DNA of 64,000 nucleotides. Origin: Colius striatus. Taxonomy: Eukaryota; Chordata; Aves; Coliiformes; Coliidae. This document shows positions 34,201 to 54,335 of the stretch, in pieces (position 1 is the stretch's first letter; every line of letters starts with the position of its first letter). The translations under genes and the position numbers were made by a program. The DNA lies in the NCBI RefSeq assembly GCF_028858725.1, contig NC_084763.1, forward strand, positions 56,443,152 through 56,507,151. The letters are read 5' to 3'. The notes beneath the pieces were generated by a model. That model was given only the letters and a program-made list of their open reading frames with translations, had not been told where the DNA came from and ran no database searches.

Positions 34201-36734
34201 TGGGTTCTTTCACTCTCCTCTGGAAGGCAGGCAGGCAAAGCTCCCTTAGGAAAGAAGGAAGGAGCAAGTGCAAAGTTTTTAATCCAGCCCTCTCTTCCAC
34301 AAGGAACCTGTTAGAACAACAATAAGAGTGATAATACTCCATATTGCAATCACAAGCAGACTATAGGAACATACTTACACTGAAATAGCAAAGGCATTGA
34401 CATTGCTCAGCTGACAGAAGAATGAGGATGGTCTTTAATCTTCCTGCATTCAATGTTCAAACTCACGGTGTGTTCTTTCCTCTCCATGGTGCAGACGGAT
34501 GGGTGGCGTCAGATTTACAGACTCCTGCAGTCACTTCTAGTCTGAGGGGTGACTTTGTGACCTCTGATCTCCATGCCAGTGTAAGCCTGGCTCTTGTACC
34601 TTGTTTCCTTAAATCTCAAAGCAATTTGTTTTGCAAGATACCTGATGATAGATAATTCTTCCATTATTTATACAACTATTGGTTGTAGTCAGTGGCACTT
34701 ACAGAACTTCAGCGTGGTTGTGTCCCAACAGGACACAAAGTCACTTCAAAAGTGTCTGCACAAAGGATTTATAATCCTCATAGGGCAATTTTTCCCATAT
34801 CACATCAGAATTCAGTCCTTCCCCTCGGCTGGAACCCAGGTCAATCACTTACAAGGTGATTAAGCATGCAGGGAAGCCTTCATTTACACACCTATAAATC
34901 CACATCCAACAGTTCTCACAACTGCTGTCAGTAACTGTCTTCAAAGTGTAACTTGAACAGTCAGACTCAAATTTGAAGTATTCTGAATCAAATGGAATAG
35001 AACTTTGCTCACTGACAAATGATGTCTGTGCTGGACAGAGGGAAAACAGATGTTGCTACAATCCACTCTCAGCTCAAGAGTGGTCTCTATTAAACTACAC
35101 TCTATCCTGTTTGGACAGTAACAGTAGCACAACCATTAAAAGAACACTATTCCCAGGAGCTGATCACACACCACATTGGATGAACACAGCTATGAGACCT
35201 GCAAGAAGAGTGTAGTAACTTTGTCCACAGAGAATGCTTAAGGCCTGAGTAAACACAGAGTGAATTCTAGCCACACCTCTGTTCCCATTTCTTTCAGGTG
35301 GTCACCATATCCAAACACACCAATCATTTGAGCACCCAGATCAAGAGCTCAGACATGAACCAAAATGTATTTCACCTGTGACTTCTCATGGCTAATCCCT
35401 CTAGATGAATGGTTTGCTCTTCTGGACAGTGAGTTTTGATGAGGCTTTGCTACAGCACTGGTCTAACAACATCTATAAACCCCTGTCACTTTTTCAATGG
35501 ATCATTACATCCTTTTTAACAGGAGACCAAGATCTTTATGCTACATCTCTTTTCTCCACTTGGGATGTCCATCTTCTGCATCCCACACACTGATCATAAA
35601 CCAAACACTTGCAGTAACATTGGTTTTCCAGACATACAATGCAGCAAAACTTGTCCTCTAACCAGTGCAAGAGAACACTGCTTCTTTTAGGATCACTAAC
35701 TCTTCAAGAGCAACTGAATTCACTACTTACTGAGGCTGTGCATCTCTTGCAACCCAACACTCTTGAACTATATATATCTATACACAGCATGATTCACCAG
35801 CTAGAACTCAAAGGTCTCCTGGGTGAGTTTAAGGAGTTAGTCCTGTGGAAACACGGTGTTTTCATTTTTATGTGTGACCCTGACTCAAACCAGAGGAGTA
35901 CAACCACATTGTATGGCTTCACAAAGGTCAGCCTATCAAACAAACATGAGCTTCTAAGACTTTCAATGGACATCATTTAAAAGTCAAGAGAAGACACCAA
36001 ATGCTATCAGACTAATTTGGGGGTAACAGGCCAGGAGGAAAACATTTTGCAGCGTCTGTTTTCCAAAGTATCTTCAGAGGCAAGTTGCCAGCATAGTTAT
36101 ACTAAAATAGTTGCAACTATTCCATTGCAGGTGTTTTGGAACCAGTATCAAAGCAACCAAGCTGTACTTGAATAAAAGCAGAGACATCCATCAGGGGAGG
36201 GATGTTTCTGTAATGATCTGCTACATAACAGGGCTTTGGAAATCCTCTTCTCTACATAGAAGAGGAAAGAAAAGGGACTTCTTACAGCATCCCCAAAACT
36301 AACTTATAAAAGATGGGTCCAGAACTGCAATGATGATAGAAAACTGCTAAAAGTAAATGAAGACAGCTTAAGCCCAGAAAGCAACCAACAGATCTGCTTC
36401 CATTAGCCCAGGTAGGCATTTTTACACAAAGACAACTCTAAACTGAGGAACAGTCTTTCACCTGTGAGGTCTGGAATTTCCCCCTCAGCTCCACAAGCCC
36501 AACTCTTGCATTAGCCCTGCAACACTTTGCTTGTGATCAGCAAAACATCCACAAATCATGCAGGGTGGAGGATTGATCCCACTGGCAATAGAAATAGGGA
36601 TGGAGGTAATCAGTTTATGCTGAATTCTGGTGGCAAACAACAGGGCAATCCCAGCCCACATCACCTGTCTGACAGGCACTGCCCATCTGAATAGGGAGAT
36701 TTGGCTTAAAATCAGGGGGAAAAAGTGAGTTTAT
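31263..36734. other. Intergenic region between OBSCN promoter candidate and MEIOC tail
   Basis: About 5.5 kb with one degraded CR1 fragment (about 31720-31837). All open frames here are short and show no recognisable protein. No RNA gene is recognised. Confidence 0.6.
31720..31837 (-). mobile_element. Degraded CR1 fragment
   Basis: ACAGAGCCATTGAGGTTGG followed by AGAAGAATCTCTTGGATGAG and CATGACCCTCAGCACTACAT resembles the CR1 3' region. Older and weaker than the others. Confidence 0.55.
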
Positions 36735-37519
36735 GGCCTCTGGAAGAAGGGGCAGACCACTCACAGTGAGTACAGGAACATTGTTAGGTCATGTAGGGAG
36801 ATAATTAGAAGGTCAAAAGCCCAGGTAGAAGTCAAAGTAGCTTTAGAGGTAAAGGGGAATAAGAAACGTTTCTATAAATACATTAGCAATAAAAGAAAGA
36901 GCAGGGAGAGCCTCCATCCCCTCTTAGATCCAGAAGGAAATTTGGTATTAAAAGTCAGGGATAAGGCTGAGGTGCTTAATGCCTTCTTTGCCTCAGTCTT
37001 TAGTAACAGCAGCACTTCCACTGGGAAAAGTCAGCCCCCCAAGCCAAGACACAGGGGTGAGGAGCAAAATCATTTATCAGCAGTCCTGGCTGACTGGGGA
37101 GGTCCCCTCTGATTGGAAATCAGCCAGTGTAGCACCCACAGATAAGGAGGGACAGAAGGATGATCTGGGAAACTACAGGCCTGTCAGTTTGACTTCAGTG
37201 CCCAGGAAGCTGAGGGGAGGAGATCATCCGAAGTTCTGTGATGCAGCACATGTAGCACAGGAGTCTGTTCTTACTATTAAAAAGCAATAGAACAAGAAAC
37301 GGCCTCAAGTGACACCAGGGGATGTTCAGACTGGATGTGAGGAGGAATTTCCTTGCTGCCAGGGCTGTCAGGCATCGGAACAGCTCCCAGGGAGGTGCTG
37401 GAGTCACCATCCCTGGAGGGGTTTCAGAGCCAGGTGGGTGTTGCACTGATGAAATGGGCTGGGACAGAGGTTGGACTCAGAGATTTTAAAGGTGTCTTCC
37501 AGCTGAAATGATTCTATGA
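36735..37519 (+). mobile_element. CR1 with internal deletion (RT N-terminus joined to 3' tail)
   Basis: From about 36735 the plus strand carries CR1 ORF2 sequence upstream of and into the reverse transcriptase (…VPSDWKSASVAP…, GNYRPVSLTSVP near 37167-37203). Near 37255-37300 it jumps to the 3' region (GGATGTGAGGAGGAATTTCC…) and ends with TGATTCTATGAC at 37519. Most of the RT domain is missing. Confidence 0.88.
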
Positions 37520-37727
37520 CAAATGCCAACCAAAACTGCACATTCTTCTCCCACAGAATTTACTAAAGTAATAAAACCAGTCATGTAAAACATGAAGGAT
37601 TTTAATTAACTGCATTAAAGAACACACAACATGTCTTTTCAAGGCAAAACCCAAACCCACCTCACGTGGAGAACAGCAGCTGATAAATATTGTCAGTTGA
37701 ACTAAACAAAACAAGAAGCTGTAAGTA

Positions 37728-37733
37728 TTTATT
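37728..37733 (-). terminator. Second AATAAA (minus strand)
   Basis: A second minus-strand AATAAA about 95 bases further downstream, a possible alternative poly(A) signal for the same transcript. Confidence 0.3.
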
Positions 37734-37821
37734 AGGGACATCTATACAAATTTGATTATTTAAATGAAAGGAATCAAATCACATACAGAAAAAAAATACA
37801 GGAAAAGTACACTGGCCATGA

Positions 37822-37827
37822 TTTATT
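37822..37827 (-). terminator. Polyadenylation signal AATAAA (minus strand)
   Basis: The plus strand reads TTTATT. On the minus strand AATAAA is followed within about 30 bases by a run of T with TGT motifs, the usual downstream element of a cleavage site. Confidence 0.4.
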
Positions 37828-40800
37828 ACAGAATTCTCACACTTCTGAGACTCACACACACGAAACAAACCTTACAATCTCTTTCAACCCTTGTACCCTT
37901 GTGAGGCCAGTTTGTCTGATGCTACGTGACAGGAGTGAACACAACCTGGCCCCATCCAAGCATTCCACAGAAAGCAACAGGGGAAAAAAGAAAGCAAGGA
38001 AAAGCAGATGAATTTCCCACGTTAAAGTGTGCCAATCTCCCAAAGAGATCTGTGAAGTACAAGTTTAAGATGCTTACACAAGAGGTAGAAGTAAGATTTT
38101 TGCAGTGTTCAGACCCCTACAATTGTTTTAGTGAAGTACTCACATAAGCATAAACTGATTAATGATTAAAATCACCAGCAATCAACAATTGACTTGAAGC
38201 TAAGTCATACTTTCACATATCTCTGTCGAGCCCACCAAGTGGATCAACACACAAAAGCCTCCTTCAGTAATACTTCACTAGCAGTGTAAAATGGGCTGTT
38301 GTACATCAACAAACATGTCAAAGAGACACTTCAGACACCAAACAGTATATTAAAATATAGACACTATTCATCTTTGCATATCTGTCATAAAAAAGAAAAG
38401 GAAACTTATTTTTTTCCCCCATATATACTGGAAACAGCCTAATTCTGTGACAAAAACGATGCTTGTTGTTACTGTGCATAAACGGGTCTGAAATTGGTTG
38501 TATTTTATACAGTAAAAAATGGAAAGCAATCTTCCTCTGGACATGGTTTTAAGTCGACTGATTTTTTTCTAACAAGCTTTTTTTTACATACTATATGCAA
38601 ATATTTTCCTTTTGAAAGCTCATTTGGCAAAGAAGCAAAGAGGATTTATAGCTACAGTTCCTCCATTTCTTTATAAGAAGTTGCTTCTAAACCTGATCCA
38701 TTTTCAATCTCTAACAGCACAGACTACAAACATTAAATGCATTTGGTTTTTTGCACCTCTGATTACAGTATTGCTAAGGAAGCAAAATGAGGACCTCCCA
38801 TTCTGTATAACTGATAAAATTGACTGGTAAAGTTGCAGTAGCTACCAAAAATAAGAGGTGTCTGGATTTTTTCTGTGGTTCTACAAACAAAAAAAAATCT
38901 GGTGAGCAAAGTGTACAGGAAATAAATCAAGGGCTTAGGATGGTTGAGGTTGCGTTTCCCTCAAAGCACGTTGGGATAAAACGTGCAAAACTCTCAGAAA
39001 CCCACAAACTCAATTCAGCCAAAGTTTCTGTAGAAAGTACATTCCTCAGCTTTAAAAGAAAGTATAATTATTCTGCCAATTCCCAGTCAGCGTAGCAAGA
39101 AACCTTATAAAAAAGGTTGGGAACACATCCTTTTGAAGCTTCTCCATAACAAACGTTCAAAGTGAACTACTAAGCTTGTCTTTACCAAGAACCAACCCAA
39201 CTCAAGATATCATGCCAGGAAAGCAAAGTGAGAAAAGAAGACAAACCATCTGTTAAAGCTGCAGGCTTCATGGAAGCAGGACCTCACTCATCTCTTCAGT
39301 AGCCTAATTGCAAATGCACCTAAAAATAACAGTACCAATACATATGCTCTCAGGCATCCACCCAGCTGCAGCATCCCCTGTCCCTGCTCAGTAGCATGTA
39401 CAATCTTAGGAGTTAAATCAGTGGGAACTCAAGTGTTTTTCACTTTAATGACTCTAACAGAAAACAAGAGACAACTGTAGTTGTGGAGTACAGTTGTAAA
39501 GCAACATTTTAAACTCAGATGGTGTCAAAGCCCAGAAGATACAAAAACCCATACAAAAAGCTACTGCTCTGAGTTGCTCTGACGTGCAGTGTTTTGACAT
39601 CACAGCTCCCAGACAGAATGAGAGGCAGACATTAGCTTCAGAGGAGTGAAGATAACTTTTAAAAACACATCTAGGTTTAAGGTCTGTTTGTTGCAGAATC
39701 TTTACAGTATTTAAACAAAAAGAAATCCAGCTTCCACAGAGTCAGAGCTGATACCTACTCAAAACTGTGTAACCATCACATGCAGCAAAGCTGAATGCTG
39801 CCACTTGAGGAAGAACAGATTTTTCAACTGAAGTTTTCTGGAAGCTTTATGCTAAGTACTCCTTGCCATTTGCCATGACCTCAGTCTCTAGAAGTTGTGC
39901 AGAAGTAAATCTTCATTCTCTTCCCTCACAGAGAAAACCTGAGAGGCAAGAGGTGTGATCTTGACCCAAGAGGGAGGGCCATGCCCCTTTGGTTTGTTCC
40001 CAAGCCCTTTTCCAGCCTCTCAAGCTGGTACACAGATTGACTCCATATGATTAAAACATACACAGGGGAAGGATGGCTACCAGAGCAGGACAAGAACGAG
40101 CCAACCCTGCCACATGTCTCAGCAGTTGAACCCTGACAGCACCTGTGAGCAGCACATGGGGAAGAGAGAAATACAGTTTAAACAGAGGAGGAGTCCTGGC
40201 CCCTCAGGCTCCCATCCTGCTGACCACAGGAGCCACAAAGAAGAGGCTGACTGCTGGAAGCAGAGTCTCCTATGGCTGTTTCCTTCCTTCTTGCAGCTCC
40301 TCTTTCCTTCTCCCATTGTGTTGAGGGAAATAAAGAAGGCCTGGGTAGCAGATGAAACACAACCCCAGGAAGCTGTGCTCATGGTCACTTCTGGAAAACT
40401 GCATAGACCTGAAGCCAGGAGGCTTTGTACAAAACACTGCAGTGTCTCCACACTTCTCCATAAAGGCAGTAAAGGTTAAATGGCCAGCAAGTACCTCAAC
40501 AAAGCCTCCCACTTGCATCATCTCCATCTTCTGCTAGTCCTTTTTTTCACCAAAGAGAAAAGGTACCAAGAATAACAAGAACAGACTTATTATGAAGACC
40601 AGTGCATCAGTTTCCAAGCTGTAAGGCAAATAATTTCCAAGTGGTAAACACCAAGGGTAAAGAAGAATACTCAGTCTGAGAGGAAGAAAAAAACCCAACT
40701 CAATAGCAATAGTTTGGGAATTAATAGTTTTACACATTAACTCCTGAAAAGGCCACGGCAAGACAAGCACCACAAACCTAGACAACCTCCCTGAAAAACT

Positions 40801-43800
40801 GAAAAACTACAAACCAATCTACAGATGCCATCAGACTAAATTAATTGCCAGAGGGATCCCATGGATGCAGGAGAAGAGCACAGATACCACACCTACAGCC
40901 TGAAAAGGTTTACTCTGATGCTGGCTTCTCTTTTGGGAATCCAGAAGGTTGCACCACCAGAAGCCTCCAGTTATTTAAATACAGAAATAATTGTAAAACT
41001 TAAGCCTATGTTGTACTGAACTATCACTGGGGATCTTAAAGCACTGAAGATTCACTACCAACTATCAAAATGTACACTGAAAATGATCTTTGACTTGAGA
41101 AGAGATTCAAGTATCCTGTTTTCTTAAACTAGAACAATCTAGACTCACTGCTACCATGATTAACTACAACTCTGGGATCTTCTCACTCAAAAGGTCAAGC
41201 TGCATGAATCAACACAGAAATAAGTGAACAATTAAACCTTGACAAAGCTGACTAGAAGGGTAGAAGGAGGGAGTGAAGTGAATTTTTCCTGATTGCTTCA
41301 TAAATAGGAGGGAAGTTTCAAAAATCAAACCCAGCTCCAAAGCAGAAACATCTTTCTGGCTTAAGTGTGACCTAATACCTTAGCTCTGCTTCCACTCAAG
41401 TCAGTAAGATGTGAATATACTTAGTCCCTAAAACCAGAAGCATTATACTTATTCATCCCCAAAATTCAGTGCAATACTTACAGAACTTGCATGTTGTTGC
41501 TAAATTAAACATTAGGCAGCTAAAAACATGTTATGACTAACAGCTGCTGCAACTCCAGGTTGGTTGTTTTACAAAACACAGTGGTTTTGCTCCTGAAATA
41601 GAAAAAGCTATGTAAGAAACAACAGAACTGAAGCATCCTGAAAGGATTTTTGCCTTTACAGGTCTAATACTTTCCATACTTGCTTAAAAGAAATGGGCAC
41701 AAATTCATTTTGTCCCGAAGACCCCAAGTTTTGGTGGAGAAATCCGAGTAAGGCAAAACGCAAGGTGAGGATGTGGCAGCCACATTTGTAGGGCATGACA
41801 AGAAAAACGTGGTCCTAAGAGATTTAACCCGTGGTGACACAGGCAGAGTGCTGCACACTTGTGAAGGAGCCCGTAAGGGGATGGTGTGACAGCCTGGGCC
41901 AAGAACAGGAGCAGTGTGTGACAGTTGTGAGTGAGATACAGCCACACCATAACCCTCCTTAAGTGCATTTTTAAACTGCAGTTGAAAACAGAAGAGAGCA
42001 CACAGCTACTGACCCTTTGTGAAAAATGAGACTGTTAAAAGGCACATTAACTATATTATGAACTGATTAAGACCACATTCCTTCACAATAATAACTGACA
42101 CGTGAGCAATACAAGAAGGACCTCCTAAGCCCTGGACATTCACCCTACAAACAACCCTGCAGGACTACAATTGTTCTGTAAACTGAGAAGCCAATCAAGG
42201 CTTTCAGATTCTGATTTTCTGTCAACACAGTGGTGTCATTAGGAAACAAAATGACTCATTAACCAAAATACTGCAGGGCTCCACTTTTTAAATCATGGAG
42301 CACAGTTAATTAGCTTCACAAAAGTAAGTTTAAGCTTCTTAAGTTAGTGTGTGCAAATGAACCGTGCACAGAGGAAACACACTAAACTCTCTTCACTGGC
42401 TGGTTTTTAGGCTAAGGCTTAAAATATTCTTTTAAGCAGAATTCACTTTCTTTAGGGGGAAAAAACCCCATAATCATGCTATACTAAGATTCTGATTTCT
42501 ATCAATTAGTGGTTTTGATCTTTACTCAGTGGATCACAAGGAGGCTTGTGAAACTTGTGTCTACAAAGCTGTGTAGCTACTGCCTCATCACCGGTAACGA
42601 TGGTGCTAGAGACTACATCTGCTCTAGAAACATCCACAGATCCAAGACGACAGAACTGCATTTGCAACATTTTGCAAGTACACATATATATGGAAACAGT
42701 TATATATTTATCCACAACACAGCAAATTCAACACCAAACGCTACAGAACATAAAAAAACCTCTTTTGTCTGTCAAATCTGCTCAACTTCATTCACTTTTA
42801 AAGTAAGAACTGCTTGCCAAAGCCACTCCTTAATCTACTGATACCTAAGAACCTTAGTTGGTCACCAGTATGTGTTAAGAGATTGTGTAACAGTAAGACA
42901 GTTGTTAAAGCATTAAAATACTTTTAAGTGCCCCTATCAGAGTTACTCATTCCTTCTAATTCTCACCCAGAGCATTCACACTGATACAAAACACTTGTGA
43001 TTGTCTAAACCACAGAATGGAGACTAATTAACAGCAATATATTAAATCTTCCATGCAAAAAACCAAGTTAATGAGTTAAACAGCTTTGGTAACCTAGTTT
43101 ATATAGTTAGCTTTGTGTAGATATTTTGCAAACATCCCTTCCCCTCCCCCAAAAATAATCCCTATATACCACGTGGATATTTAGCTAATACTATACATAT
43201 TTCCTGAGTAAATCATTAAATCTGATTATTTGGAAGATTTGGCAAAAATATCCAACTTTCTGTTACTAAAATAGAGTTTTAAATAAACATTCAATAAACA
43301 CATTCAAATAAATATGGAATGTTTCTGAAAACTATAGTACCAGGAACTTACATTAATAGCAAACAAGGACTTTTAATTAAGTGCATAATATGATCTAGAG
43401 TTACTTTTTTTTCAACCCACTGAGGAATCAATAAATCTAATTCCTAATCCTGAGTGACAATTCTCTCTCAGCTGCTAATGTGCACTTCAGTGCAGTACTG
43501 GCTGCAAATCTACACAATCCTTTCTGTTAATGGAGAATTGTAAGTGGACTGTGCTCTGGAAAGGCTCAGTTTACACTGGTTTAGCTAGAAACTGAAGTAG
43601 CAGCACAACTGCTGAAGCATCTCACACAACCAACATTAAACATTGATTATTCTCATCAAACCATTTAGTGGTAACCTGAATGACCCGACTCCCTGTCAGG
43701 AAAACAATACAGGAGTGTGGATTGCTCTGTGCAGAGGGATGGGATGCAAACTACTTAGGAAGCACTTTGGCACATGAAAAACCTACATAATGGTGCAAAA

Positions 43801-44226
43801 AATAAGCTCCCCTGAACAATTATTAACTACTTCAGTGTGCTAAGTTGTACCATTAACAAAGAAAGGAGAATTAAGTTGTACCACACTCTGGTTTCTCAGG
43901 TCATGGCTTGACTCGCAGCTGACACGTAGCTTTGGAGAAGCACACAAGGAAACGCTCAGCTACTGCTTAGTTCCTCTGAAGAAGGAAATTCTTATGCAGC
44001 ACACATTGCAATACCAGCAATATTAAAATTGCATTCACACTATTACAAGATAGGTCTGTCAACACCAGAATCACAATAACAGAACTGCAGCACTGATCAC
44101 TTCTGTTAACCTTTGGCTTTGTCAATAACCTCTCAGACCCACCTCCCAGGGCACTGTGCAGGACCCCTGGCCCTTCCCTCCCTCTTCTCAGCCTCTCGAT
44201 AGCATCATTGCTACTGTTTTTTGCTG

Positions 44227-53168
<8,942 letters not shown>

Positions 53169-53221
53169 CTATTTTTCAAAAGAAAAGGAAATATCTCTAA
53201 TATCAGATGTTTACATAAATG

Positions 53222-53312
53222 ACCTGATCTAAATTGACCTGCTTCTGCATGGGGGTTGGACTAGATGATCTCTAAAGGTCCCTTCCAATCCCACCATTCT
53301 ATGATTTTATGA
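53222..53312 (+). mobile_element. CR1 3'-end fragment just upstream of a MEIOC exon
   Basis: A plus-strand CR1 tail (GGGGTTGGACTAGATGATCT … CCATTCTATGATTTTATG). It lies about 55-145 bases upstream of the acceptor of the exon at 53168-53001. Confidence 0.88.
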
Positions 53313-53819
53313 GCAGTAGAGGTCACAAAACAAACCCTTCTAATTACACCTGGAGCTAAATGATTGTTCAAGACAATGAAACCTAGCTATGACAAAAGGA
53401 TAGAGTCTAAAACTTGTTCCCTCCCCTGCCTTAAAGTATTCCAAGTCTGATAAACATGCATCCTTTAAAGATAAGTGAATAATAAAAATTACTTACTACA
53501 GAATAAGAGGAATTCTCTCCAGATGGTCACATTGTAGGTGTTTGTGTGTCACGTTCACAAGCTCACAATCTTCTAACCTATATGACTGGAAACGCTCATG
53601 TCACAGGCATACACATCCCCTCTGAGAAAACAAAAGGAAGAGCAGTTATCCATGCCAAATTCCTGCAAAGCACAAAATATTCCAACAAAAAGTCCACAGT
53701 ATGCAGGGAGGGACATTTGTAAACTGCAGACAGCAAAACATAGGTAAAGAAAGTAATCTGTTGTTTGATGACTCCCACCTGCCCTGGGATGCACTAGGCA
53801 CTAAGGTTTTAGTCAACAA

Positions 53820-54335
53820 CATCACTGTCCCCTGTGCTGGGCCCTGGGGAGGCTGCAGCTCCAGGGCTGTGCTCAGTGCTGGGCCCCTCACTCACTGCCA
53901 GAGGGACACAGAGTGGGGGAAGGGGCTGGAACACAAGGGTGCTGGGGAGGGGCTGAGGGAATCGGGGTGTTGGGCCTGGAGAAGAGGAGGCTGAGGGGAG
54001 ACAGGAGCACTCTAACTCCCTGATAGGAGATTGTAGCCAGGGCAGGAGGTCAGCCTCTTCTCCCAAGCTACAGGACCAGAACAAATAGCCTCAAGTTGTG
54101 CCAGAGGAGGTTTAGATTGAATATGAGGAACAATTTCTTCCCCAAAGGGATTGTCAAGCCCTGTCCCAGGCTGCCCACAGTAGAGGTGGTGTCCCCATCC
54201 CTGGAGGGATCCCAAGGCTGTGGAGCTGTGGGGCTGAGGGCCACGGGTTAGTGGTGGCCGTGGCAGTGCTGAGGCAACAAGTGGATTCGATCATCTTCAA
54301 GGGCTTTTCCCATGTTAACAATTATGTGATTCTGA
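53820..54335 (+). mobile_element. CR1 fragment
   Basis: Plus-strand CR1 sequence (GCTGGGCCCTGGGGAGGC … TCCCCATCCCTGGAGGGATC … AATTATGTGATTCTG). Same family as the copy at 50697 but longer at its 5' end. Confidence 0.82.

Larger units (their letters stand above)
37728..44226 (-). other. MEIOC: Probable long 3' UTR of MEIOC (or an unannotated transcript)
   Basis: Downstream of the MEIOC stop codon is about 6.5 kb of AT-rich DNA without coding potential and with no recognised repeats. On the minus strand the first clear AATAAA hexamers I find are at 37827-37822 and 37733-37728. The first is followed by a T/GT-rich stretch typical of cleavage sites. This fits a very long 3' UTR. A shorter MEIOC UTR using a variant hexamer (ATTAAA occurs near 43371) plus a separate minus-strand transcript is equally possible. 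Confidence 0.4.
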
